Shown here one piece after another: positions 19,560-29,130 of a DNA stretch of 48,866 bases (the first letter of the stretch is position 1; each line of letters begins with the position of its first letter). The notes under the pieces are model-generated. The model did no database searches, was not told the DNA's origin, and worked only from the letters and a program-made list of their open reading frames with translations. A program made the position numbers and the translations under genes. This DNA comes from Geosiphon pyriformis (Eukaryota; Glomeromycota; Glomeromycetes; Archaeosporales; Geosiphonaceae), in assembly GCA_016748015.1 (NCBI GenBank), contig JAAOMT010000309.1, forward strand, positions 87,087 through 135,952. Direction: 5' to 3'.

Positions 19560-21087
19560 ATTCATATCTGTCACAGCAATCAGAAAAACACTTTGCAGCA
19601 CATAACAGAAATGACCTAAATTTCATTGAACTTAATTCTTTGCCTTTCTGCTTGATTTGCTTCTTTATTAAAAAACAATCCAGTAGACAATTTTAAGACT
19701 TTTGGAACTGGTTTCTGAACAAACATTCAGCTGAAATTTACACAGCCTATACAACTTATTACTTTGATCAAGCTTATCTTGAAGACAACTTTGAAGAAAG
19801 AAACAACAGCATTAATCAGCTTTTATACTCAACAACTTTTGAACAACATCCTCCTGATTTCGAATATTTGAATCATCAAATCCACTTCTGGATTGCTGCC
19901 CATCAATTAGTTAAGACTTCACTTAAAACAAAAAAAAAAGCTACCAAACTGCTCCTGTTTTTGATCTCTTCTCAAGTGAATTGGATTATTCTATTCAAAC
20001 AATAACTTTTGAACCAATGGCTAATGATCCTATACAACAAAACATTCTAATTGCTCTCTAGGACATATAAACTGCTTTGAGACAAAAAAACAATACCCCA
20101 CTACTCTTATTCAGAGGTAATACACAAGATTTAATAAAATGGTTGGATGACTTTGAAAGAGCTGTCACAGCCAACCAATATGATAATGAATACAAGTTCT
20201 AAATCGTTGGTGGCTACCTTCAAGGCTCTTCTGCTACCTGGTTTTCACAAAAAACCAATGCCAATGCTCAGCAAAAAATCATTAGATGGGCACCAGCAAA
20301 TTTTGAAGAAAATAATACCTTTTTTACTATCCAGTTTAAAATAAAATTCAGAACTCCTATCTTAATATTTAAATGGTGCATAGAACTAGAAAAAAGAATC
20401 CAAAGTCCTGGTAAAGTTGTAATTGAGTATGCCAAAGCAATCAAAAAATTAATCAAGGAAGTAAATTCTGGAAGAAACTAGACAGAAGAGCAAAAGATTT
20501 ATTTCTTTACAAAAGGATTGAGAACTGATCTTTCCTATGTTCTTTGGCCTCTCTTGGCATTAAAAAACAATCCCATAATGAATATGGCCATTGAACTAGC
20601 CCAACAAATTAAAGATAACCAAAGGATGCATTTGGGATTTACACTTCCAGTTTTTGCTCTTGCTTCTGTTATGGCTCCTTCTCCACAAATGGCCGCTACC
20701 TCTTTTACTGCCCAAACTCAAAACCCAAATGAACAGTTAATAGATATACTTACAGCAAATCTTGCTTGGCTATTAAAACCATTAGCCCAAGCAGTTAAAG
20801 ACAACCAGCAACCACAAAAACCTAGATTTGAACCATGTTTTAATCAGCTTCAACAGTCTTCTTACCAAAAACAGCAAAATCATAGTCTACCTGTGTGTTA
20901 CTGTTGTGAATTAACTGGATATTTCTCAAAAGATTGCAACAATCCTCTTTTGCTTCCTCCAGCTCTCAGAAACAATAACAATCAAAACAACAGAATCATC
21001 AACAACAATATTTCCAATAAAAAACCCAATTATGCCAACATCAATTTTTTTGGAGAGGATTTCTTAGTCAAAACTACTGTTTATTAG
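19560..21087 (+). pseudogene. Gypsy A copy 2 gag, broken
   Basis: The N-terminal part reads DLNFIELNSLPFCLICFFIK from about 19613, with no clear start codon. The capsid-like core is at about 20130-20460 (WFSQKTNANAQQKIIRWAPA, FKIKFRTPILIFKWCIELEK). The C-terminal 189 codons, 20518-21087, are open: a helical part (NMAIELAQQIKDNQRMHLGF), a Gln-rich stretch and a zinc knuckle CYCCELTGYFSKDC at about 20898-20939. The knuckle His is Tyr (CAT to TAT), although copy 1 retains His. Stops include TAA at about 20200 and TAG at about 20480. The structural role is particle assembly and RNA packaging. Confidence 0.82.
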
Positions 21088-21359
21088 CCTTTAAACTGAT
21101 AGGCACACCTCCAAAAGATAAGAGTGAAAACCAATTAGAAAAAAACTTTTTTTATGCTTTTAACCTAACTGATAATAACTATGACATAAAGAAATTAGCA
21201 ATCAATATCTTTGAATCAATTAGAAAAAAGAAAAAAGCCAAAGTTAATTTTATTTTAGATCTCAACAAAGCCTTAACTTTTACTGCTAATAACTATGAAC
21301 CACCAAAGGCCAAAGTTTTTAAAAATTCTCCAAAGTTAAAACCTCCAGAAATAGTACAA

Positions 21360-21821
21360 AAATCTGGTCCTTATTCTGTTGTCAAAGATCTTATAGAAAC
21401 ACCTACTCATATTATCATTGGCCAGTTAATGACCCATCTTCAATTTAAAAAAGACTTTTACAAATTTTTAATTTCCAAGAAAAAGACACTAAAGACCAAC
21501 AAGTGCCTGTATCAAGCCAGATTTGCTGACAACAGCAATGTTACTCCTCTTATTTGTAAAGTCCAAGTGGCTGATTACTTTATTTATCTGATCCTGGACA
21601 GTAGATTATCTGTTAGTGTTATTGCTAAATACTTTTTAGAAGCAATTGGCAGAAAGATTAATAAACTATTTACAAAACTAATCACCAATGTACATGGTAA
21701 TAAAAAGAAAGGTCTGGGCATAACCAAAGCTATTCCTGTCCGAATTAATGGCATCAGCATTAAAACTGACATGGAAGTATCTGAAACAAAAGAATACACC
21801 ATAATAGTTGATAATGAATAA
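21360..21821 (+). pseudogene. Gypsy A copy 2 protease, probably inactive
   Basis: Open for 130 codons at 21429-21821. The active-site loop reads LILDSRLSVSVIAKYFLEA: catalytic Asp kept, but Gly of D-S/T-G replaced by Arg (GGG to AGG type). The remaining body (RKINKLFTKLITNVHGNKKK, GISIKTDMEVSETKEYTIIV) matches copy 1. It ends at TAA followed in frame by the Cys linker. Function would be polyprotein maturation. Confidence 0.78.
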
Positions 21822-21839
21822 TTTAAGAAAGCAAAAGTT

Positions 21840-22470
21840 TTGCTTGATTATAAACTCTGTGAACTAATCATTATATGTAGTAAAAAACTCATTGTTGTTA
21901 AGTGCCATTATTGGACAATCTCTCCAGTATCTAAGCAGGATCAAAAAAAAAAACAATCAGATAAATCAGATGATAATGAAAGCAATAAAGAAAAAGATCA
22001 AGAAGAACAAAAAGAAACTGCTAAATTTGTCTATACTATCTTCACCAACAACAGCAAGCCACTGAACAATGTTAAAGCTGACAAAGAAGGAATCATGGTA
22101 AATGGCAAGCTAATCTGCTGGCCCTACTATGATATTCTCAGAAGAATCTTTAATAGAAAGTTTGGTAAAAAAGCCAAATACAGTTATTGGTGGCATAGTT
22201 CTTGTGCTAGATGCTGGTACAATAAATCTTTGTATTCTCTTAGTAATGAATGCAAATTCTGCCTGATCTATTATAAAGATTGGGAACCAATTAATTTGAT
22301 ACCCAGAAAAAAATTAAAAGAAGTACAAAAGTTTTTTGAAAATAAACCATCTGAAATCTAATCCTAGTTGTAGAACAAAGAAAATTTTCCTCTAAAAAAA
22401 AAAAAGTGAACATTGAAAATCTGTTGGCTAGAAATAGCCCAGTTATTTCAAAAGAAAGTAATGCTTTTGA
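21840..22470 (+). pseudogene. Gypsy A copy 2 protease-RT linker with C-X2-C-X12-C-X2-C
   Basis: A 173-codon open stretch in frame with the protease. After a Lys/Glu/Asp-rich, probably disordered region (about residues 35-65) comes ICWPYYDILRRI and then CARCWYNKSLYSLSNECKFC (about 22200-22262), a four-Cys pattern fitting a zinc ribbon. YYKDWEPINLI and a helical tail (KLKEVQKFFENKPSEI) follow and lead into RT. No named domain recognised; copy 1 has lost two of the Cys. Confidence 0.6.
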
Positions 22471-22539
22471 ACAAATCCATGTGATACAACACACTATCAC
22501 CACAAAAAAAACTTGTCCCATCTATTTGAAGCCTTATTA

Positions 22540-23300
22540 ATTCAATTGATACAATAATAAATTTATTAAAAAAAAGATAAACCAAATGAAAGATCTTGGA
22601 TTCATACAAAAAACCAAGAGTGAATGAGCTTTTCCAGTTGTAATAGTATCCAAAAAAGGTGGAACTCTATGTTTCTGTGTTGACTACTGCCAATTAAATA
22701 CCATTACTATAAGAGACATATACCTACTTCCCAAAATTGATGCAATGCTAAACAAATTCAATGGTGCTGCTTTTTTCTCAATCATTGACTTAACTGCTAG
22801 ATTCTGGCAAGTAGAAATAGATCCAAAAAGCAAAAAAAAAAACTGTTTTTATTACCAAGTATAGCACCTATGAATATACAGTCATGTTTTTTGGTCTCAT
22901 CAATGCTTCTTTTATCTTTCAATGTCTAATGGACAAAGTGTTTGAATCAGTAAAAAAAAACTTTGTTCTGGTCTACTTAGATGACATAATGGTCTACTCA
23001 AAAACCTGAGATGAATACCTTAAACACATACAAAAAGTTTTTGACTTGCTCAGAAATGCTGGTTTCAAGATTAACCCAATTAAATCTTTCTTTGGATGCC
23101 AATCCATCCAGTTTCTTGGTTATCTTATTACAAAAGATGAAATCTTCCCTAACTCAGCTAAAGTTAAAAAAGTTCAAAACATTAGACAACCAATAAATGT
23201 TTCTAAACTACACTTTTTCCTTGGTTTAGTCTTTTACTATCACAAATTTATCAAAGATTTCTCCAAAATCACTTTTTTTCTAAATTAATTACTCAGAAAA
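22540..23300 (+). pseudogene. Gypsy A copy 2 reverse transcriptase, broken
   Basis: RT motifs in order: VSKKGGTLCFCVDYCQLNTI (about 22650-22705), FFSIIDLTARFWQVEIDPKS (about 22770-22835), VMFFGLINASFIFQCLMDKV (about 22884-22945) and the active site VLVYLDDIMVYSKT (about 22967-23008) with YLDD intact. An A-run near 22835-22850 causes a local slip. The thumb follows at 23046-23288 (INPIKSFFGCQSIQFLGYLI). A TGA follows SKT and a TAA ends the segment. Confidence 0.85.
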
Positions 23301-23790
23301 AATGTCAATTATTACTGGGGCACTCATTAACAAAAAGCTTTTGAAATTCTGAAAAAAAAATTTGTTACTAAACCAATTCTCAAACAACTTGATTTGGACT
23401 AATCTTTTATTTTCTATATTGATACATCTGGCTATGAACTTAGTGCTGTCCTTTCACAAAAAGATGAAGATGACAGAAAACATGCTATAACATATGCCAG
23501 TAGATCCCTTATATCAGCAAAAAAAAATTATTCAGTAACTGAACAAGAATATTTAGCAGTAGTTTGGACTATTAGTTACTGGGATTAATATCTTCTTGGT
23601 GCAAAATTCTTAGTGGTAACAAATTATCAAGTCTTGGTTTGGCTGTGCAATAAAAAAAAGCTGGAACACAAATGAATAACTTGCTAAATACTCCACTTGA
23701 ATGAATTTGACTATGATATTCAACACCACAAAAGAACAAATCATCAAAATGCTGACACTCTTTTTAAACTTACTATTTAGTAATAGTACA
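23300..23790 (+). pseudogene. Gypsy A copy 2 RNase H, broken
   Basis: Readable as QKAFEILKKKFVTKPILKQL, then FIFYIDTSGYELSAVLSQKD with the first Asp retained, then ITYASRSLISAKKNYSVTEQ and LGAKFLVVTNYQVLVWL, where the Thr-Asp-His of RNase H has become Thr-Asn-Tyr. It ends with HQNADTLFKLTI. Several TAA/TGA stops lie at Gln or Trp positions. Confidence 0.8.
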
Positions 23791-23879
23791 ACTTTTTGAA
23801 CCAAATCAACTTAATTATTAGTAACTTTTTCACAAACAAACACGATAATAGACTTAGACAACTATTTTGCCTTAATAAA

Positions 23880-25160
23880 ATTTTTGGGTAAAGGACAATA
23901 TTCACCAGAATACACTTGACAGCAAAGAGAACATTTGCACAAATAATTAAATTTCTATTTGATTTGCCAGAACCAGTTATATAAAAAAATAGAAAAGATT
24001 CTAACTGCCTTCAGAAAGTCATCAGATTTGAAGAAAAAGAAATTGTAATATACAACATGCACACTAATTCATTAGCTAGACACTTTGAAAAAACAAAAAC
24101 AATTCAAAAAACTTTATCTCATTATTATTGGCCTATCTTGGGAAAAAACATTGCTAAATACATCAAAACCTGTGACATCTGCCAAAAAAAAGGCAAACCC
24201 AATTGCAAAGAAAATATCTATCCAATCTCTGTTGATCAACCATTTGACAAAATTGATATAGATGTTGTTGAACCTTTAACAATAACTCTTGATGGCAACA
24301 AATATATTATCACAGCTATTAACTATTTTACAAAATGAGTAGAAGCAAAAGCCACTTCTGACCAAATAGCAGTCTCAATAGCCAATTTCATTTATGAAAA
24401 TATTATTTGTCATTATGGCTGTCCCAAAGAACTTTTATTTGATAGAGAAAGAGCTTTTCTTAGTACACTGGTTAAAGAACTTTGTAGAAAAATGAAAATA
24501 CATTATAAACTTTCCTTTTCTTATTACCCCTAAACAAATGGCCTAATAAAATGTTTTAATAGAACATTATGTAAAACTCTAGCCAAAACCAGTGAAAAAA
24601 CAAACTTATGAGACAAAGTACTGCTTTTAGCTTTGTTTGCTTATAGAACTGTAAATCATGACATAACAAGTTATGAACCTTTTTATTTATTCTATAAACG
24701 CATGGTAACACTATCAATAAAAATTAACATTGAGACAATACCCTTTGAAAAGATCACAATAAGAAATTACAAAGACATTTTGCAAAGAAGACTTGGTACT
24801 ATTCTTAACTTCTTAGTAGAAGCATGAATAATTGCTTTTGAAAAGATAAAACAGTTCCAAAAAAAGCTTAAGAAAAAGAAAATCTATAAAACACTTTTTT
24901 TAAGTGTTGGTGACTTGGTATTGAAATACTGTTTAGACAGAAACAATGTCTATGGTGATAAATTCTCTAACCAGTAGAAAAAACCCTTTATAATCAACAA
25001 AGTTTTGAACAATAGTTCTTATATTCTTCAAGATCAATCTAGAACAATCTTCAATGATCATCCTGTTCATAGTATATGACTCAAAAAATATCATAAACGA
25101 CCTGATTGGTTGCCTGTTGTGATAATACTGACTCAAATGATTAGTAAAAATCAAGTATAA
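23880..25160 (+). pseudogene. Gypsy A copy 2 integrase with C-terminal module, broken
   Basis: H2C2 zinc region at 24057-24190 (His pair in MHTNSLARHFEKTKT, YYWPILGK, then CDICQKKGK). Core: first D in DIDVVEPLTI, second D in LLFDRERAFLS. The third catalytic residue is lost, since GLVERFN of copy 1 is GLIKCFN here (Glu to Lys). The C-terminal part has FAYRTVNHDITSYEPFYLFY and SVGDLVLKYCLDRNNVYGDKFS ... ILQDQSRTIF, a GPY/F-type module without a chromodomain. The polyprotein frame ends at TAA 25158-25160. Confidence 0.85.
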
Positions 25161-25201
25161 ATAAATACACCATTCTCAAAACAGAGGTATCTTTAATTAA
25201 C

Positions 25202-25858
25202 ATGAACAATTATTTTCTGAATTAAAACATTCAAAATGTTTTCTATACTTTCTATAAGTATTGAATCAAAAACTATCCAAATGCTATTCTGACTATTGGA
25301 AAACAGACCACTATAACTGATAACAATGGAACACATACTGTTATTAGACCAAAGAAAACTACTACCAAAAGAGAAAAAATTGGTAGCAAAATAGATAAGT
25401 ATCTGCTAAAAAGCATAACAGTAACAATACTTGTACTTTCTATTACAATTGGAAAAATGATTAAGGAAATTTTGCCCATAGACAAAAACTTGTCATATAG
25501 AAGACAACTAAAACTCTATAGTTGCCTTGGTGAAATCATAGAAAACATAAAGCTCATGAAGAAAACAACTTTTGAGATACAAGTAGAAATTTTGGGCATT
25601 ATACAATTAGATGTTCCAAAAGTTTTGATCATTGCAAGAAGAGCCAAAATTTTTATACAAAAATTTGGTCTTTTAAATACAAAGCTCATTTCACCTTAAG
25701 TTCTATACACTATATCTACAAAAGACTTTAACAGACTAATTAGTTTTGAATTAGATAAAACTCTTCAAATAGATTACTCTATAAATAACTTGATTTTGCC
25801 AGAGCTCAATCTTTTTGAAGAAGATGATGTTACAGTTAAAACTTATACTTTTTATTAA
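25202..25858 (+). pseudogene. Gypsy A copy 2 extra ORF between integrase and 3' LTR, unknown function
   Basis: Starts at ATG 25202, 42 bases after the pol stop and in a different frame, and runs to TAA 25856-25858, 31 bases into the 3' LTR: 219 codons with three internal stops (25223, 25262, 25697). The long open part (25265-25696) is rich in Lys and Ile: a Thr/Lys-rich N-terminal part (PKKTTTKREKIG), a hydrophobic stretch (LLKSITVTILVLSITIG, about 17 residues, possibly one membrane segment or a buried helix), then a probable helical region (LGEIIENIKLMKKTTFEIQV, RRAKIFIQKFG). The end is LPELNLFEEDD just before the LTR. Not recognised. Its place is that of env in retroviruses, but nothing env-specific is visible. 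Confidence 0.55.
25817..25827 (+). other. Polypurine tract, Gypsy A copy 2
   Basis: GAAGAAGATGA ends at the base before the 3' LTR start TGTTACAG. It is also coding for the 3' ORF. Confidence 0.5.
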
Positions 25859-26567
25859 TTATTACATGTATTAGTTACTGATGTTATATAAATAAGCTAT
25901 TCTATTTTTAGAAAGTGATCATTGACTTAATCAATAACCTGACCATTGACCTGATCATTAACCTGATTATTGATCTGATCAATGACCTGATTATTAACCT
26001 GATCATTGATCTATTCATTGACTTGATTATTAACCACTTTTAATAGCTATATAAAGTGATGAATCTCTTAGCTGTAGAAAAGCATGAAAAAATTAAGGAA
26101 ATAAAATAAATAAAATAACACTTTTCATCTCAATCATTCTTTTATTGCTAATTTCTCTTTCCCTACCTTCAAGTATTCAAACATCTTGGAATAAAAGATC
26201 ACTTATTAGTATTTTTCTACCTTTTTCTTGAAACGTATAAGTGTAGTATTTAAAGATTATTGAATAATATATGATTAAAAAGCATATCTGATACTTAATA
26301 TTAAATTCTAAGAGCACTAATGTAAGGCATAGAATTATACCAAGCATGATTATTTGTTGACAGTATGAACTATCTCTCTACCTTCAGATTCTTAGGTTAT
26401 ATTTTGAAAAGAATAGTGACTGAGATATTTTATGAGACTAATCTCGTATATTAAATTTATACTTATTTAATTCACTCTTTGAAGTTAAATTCTATTTGAT
26501 TATTTCCATCACTCTACAATTCTGTTCTCCCTTGCTATCTATTAGCTTGTTACTTCAACTTATAACA
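25828..26567 (+). repeat. Gypsy A copy 2, 3' LTR
   Basis: Begins TGTTACAG and ends TATAACA, 5-bp inverted termini TGTTA/TAACA. Contains the ten-unit 12-bp array at 25916-26035. Confidence 0.92.
25916..26035 (+). repeat. 12-bp minisatellite, 10 units, in 3' LTR
   Basis: Ten head-to-tail units of about TGATCATTGACC / TGATTATTAACC, exactly 120 bp. The 5' LTR of the same element has five. Confidence 0.9.
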
Positions 26568-27171
26568 ATAATATGTTTTTAGCAAGATTATGTTAAGTAT
26601 TAATTATAAAAAATTGTTTAATTAAAACTGTTAAAAAAATTTTTTATGATTTTGTTTAATTATTTTTTGGCTGTTTACAGCAAATTTAATATTTTTTAAG
26701 TAAAAAATTTTTTGGTTTTAAAAAATATTTTAACTTAATTTTTGATTTTTACAATTGGTTTAATAATAATAAAACATTAAAAAATTTAAAAACTTTAATT
26801 GGTTTATAAGATATGTTAAATTTTTTGAAAATTTTACAATAATTATGTAAATAAAATAATAACAAATTTTAATTTAATTAATAATTATATAATAAATNNN
26901 NNNNNNNNNNNNNNNNNTATATAATATATATTTAGTTTATTAATAACATTTTTATATTTAAAATTTTAGAAAAAAATTTAAAATAGTATATATTAATTAT
27001 TTGTTAATAAATACAGCTATTATTTTAATTAAAAAATTTTTTGTCATTAAAAAAAATTAAATTTAAAGAATTTAATATTTTAATATTTAGTTTAACAATT
27101 AATTTTATTAATAATAGATATTTTTATAAAAATATTAATTTTAAATTGTTTTATATTTTTTTAAATAATAT
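26568..27171. other. A/T-rich spacer with no recognisable gene
   Basis: Long A and T runs. Short open frames here are compositional. Contains the assembly gap at 26898-26917. Confidence 0.6.
26898..26917. other. Assembly gap (20 N)
   Basis: Run of exactly 20 undetermined bases, so the true gap size may be unknown and the join between family A copy 2 and LINE-1 may be inferred. Confidence 0.99.
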
Positions 27172-27183
27172 ATATAAGTTAAA
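27172..27183. repeat. 12-bp target-site duplication of LINE-1 (right copy 33930-33941)
   Basis: ATATAAGTTAAA precedes the 5' end of LINE-1 and recurs directly after its A-tail, so LINE-1 spans 27184-33929. Confidence 0.85.
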
Positions 27184-27330
27184 ACTTAAAAAAAAACTTC
27201 TTTCTCTTCTTCATCCAAAATTCCCAAAAAAGAGTCAAAAGTTTTTTGAAAGAAGTTTTTTACTATTCAGTACGATAAATCAAAATCATTTTTTGATTAT
27301 GAGGCCACTGTTGGCTCTGTTATTGCTGTT

Positions 27331-29130
27331 ATGAAGAAGGCTACCAAAGTTTCTGGTTCTGAGGATGGTTTTAAAATAGTCGTGTCAAGGAAAAAGAGAA
27401 AAGGTGGTGTATTGGCAGAGAGTGTTGATAATAGAGAGGTTGCTGATAAAGCTCTAGGTAATTGTTCATGGGATTCTGAGGCAGGTGACACTACTGAATC
27501 TGAGAGTATTGACATGGAAGAAAAGTGCTTGGTTGAGAAAACCAGTGTTGATTATGGTGAGAATGGTGTTTTCACAGAAGGAGATCCTGATCAAATGCCT
27601 AAGAGTTTGTGTGTAAAGACCAAAAAGGTGTTAGAGAAGCCTCTGGGTGTTATTGATTATGGTACTGTCAATACAGACAATGATGTGTTAGATGGTTCTT
27701 TCCTTTTCCCATCCCCTTTACCTATCAAACCGTCCATTCAAGTGTCTGTTCGCAAATCCTTTGCTTTAGATATTGATCTCATGGCTGTTGCTGAGAAATC
27801 ATTTTAGAAGAAATTGAACTTTGTCAAAAAAATTTTTTCAGGTGTGAATGGTTTTGGGGGGGCCTTTACTCCCTCAAAATTTGGTGGAATCATCCAGGCA
27901 TCTTTCACTTCTGAAAAAGTGATGATAGCAGCTGCTCAATTGGCAAATAATTGTGGTGTTGTAGTAAATACTGATCTTAAGCGCCCCATCAACAATCATA
28001 TGAATTGGGCAATTGTGTTAAAAGAAATTCTTGTGAGAACTTCCATTAAGGCAGTGCGTGCAGCCATTTCTGGATTTGGGCTTATTAAGTTAATCAAAAT
28101 GCAGTTGGTGGGTCTATGGCAAAAGGCAATCGTTGAATTGGAGAATCAAATTCAGACTGATCTCTTGGCAGCTAAGTGGTCCATCCTTATTGGGAAAGAT
28201 GCAGTGCGTGTGGCCTGGGCTGATGTTGACAAACAGATGTGAGATGCCAGAGATGAGTTCAAGACTTTGCTTTACACTCTTCCTATGGGCACCACTGCTT
28301 ATGATCTTTGGGACTTCATTGGTTCAGTTGGTGGGAAAACATGTGTTATTGAACACAGCTCTGTCAGTTATGTCTGGGCATGCTGTGCCACTGTGTGCTT
28401 CAATTCTGAGGGTAGCCTTATTCAGGCAATGGCAAACACTCCTGTTATAAAAGGCATTGGTCTCTGATGGTCTCATTTAGCCACTGCACTGTGCTCAATT
28501 TGCAGAAATTCCAGTCATACTTCTCTTGCTTGTCATACTGCTGGTGTGTCCTCAAGTCCTAGGAGCAAGAGAGCTTCTCTCTCAGCTCAGGATCAGCTCC
28601 GTCTGACTAAGATATATGAAAAAAAATCTGCCCCTGTTTCCCATCCTTTGGTTTTCGGTAGAAAAACTTGGGCCTCCGTGATTGGTAAACTACTTCCGTT
28701 AGCATTATTTAGTGGTTCAGCTCAATATGATTCCGTATCTTATGCTAAACCTCTCCCGACTGTTAGTGGTGAATTGGAAAACCGTTTGAAAAATATTGAG
28801 AGCAGTCTTGTTAGCCTCGCGAGACAAATTAGTGAGTTGGCTAAGAGGTTGGACTCATTTATGCTGGCAGTTTTCTAGCCTAGCCCTGGATGTCAACTGC
28901 CGGTGACCCCCCCATCGCAGAATCAAGGGGAAGATATAGTGATGAGAGTGGGTTCGGGTGATGCCACTAGTGACAAGACTGCTGCCATTCTTGGTTCAAC
29001 TGCCTCACCTAAGGTTGTGAAATTGGAAAACATGTTGGAAGGTCTCTCTGCTTTGGTTATGAACCTATTGGCATGCTTGGATAGTTTGGCTTTGGCTGGT
29101 GGTGCTCTTCCTCTATCTCATTCTCAATGA
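27331..29130 (+). pseudogene. LINE-1 ORF1 (RNA-binding/zinc-knuckle protein), four internal stops
   Basis: 600 codons in one frame from ATG 27331 to TGA 29128-29130, with stops at 27805, 28240, 28465 and 28876 and no frameshift. N-terminus: Lys-rich, then acidic (DTTESESIDMEEKCLVEKTS). The middle, KSFALDIDLMAV ... VKKIFSGVNGFGGAFTPSKF ... LVGLWQKAIVELENQ ... WSILIGKDAVRVAW, looks like an RRM-type fold repeated twice, as in many LINE ORF1 proteins. The zinc knuckle CSICRNSSHTSLAC (about 28498-28539) is a perfect C-X2-C-X4-H-X4-C. The C-terminus has a predicted coiled coil (LENRLKNIESSLVSLARQIS). It would bind element RNA. LINE-2 carries the closest copy. Confidence 0.88.

Larger units (their letters stand above)
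18818..26567 (+). mobile_element. Ty3/Gypsy retrotransposon, family A copy 2, complete
   Basis: 7,750-bp element with 5' LTR 18818-19497 (680 bp) and 3' LTR 25828-26567 (740 bp). The 60-bp length difference is exactly five units of a 12-bp tandem repeat. It has a primer site at 19504, a purine tract at 25817-25827 and a 4-bp flanking duplication (ATAA at 18814-18817 and 26568-26571). Coding order is gag, protease, Cys linker, RT, RNase H, integrase, 3' ORF. Pol from 21429 to 25160 is in one frame apart from stops and probably compensating slips near A-runs. Confidence 0.92.

Noticed and set aside
25202-25858. Envelope gene, making element A an errantivirus-like retrovirus
   Set aside because: No signal peptide, Cys pattern, cleavage site or C-terminal anchor seen; only one hydrophobic stretch in a Lys-rich protein.
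27041-27334. 97-codon plus-strand ORF upstream of LINE-1 ORF1
   Set aside because: It crosses the target duplication and 5' end of LINE-1 and consists of A/T-driven Lys/Asn/Phe/Ile; no family resemblance.
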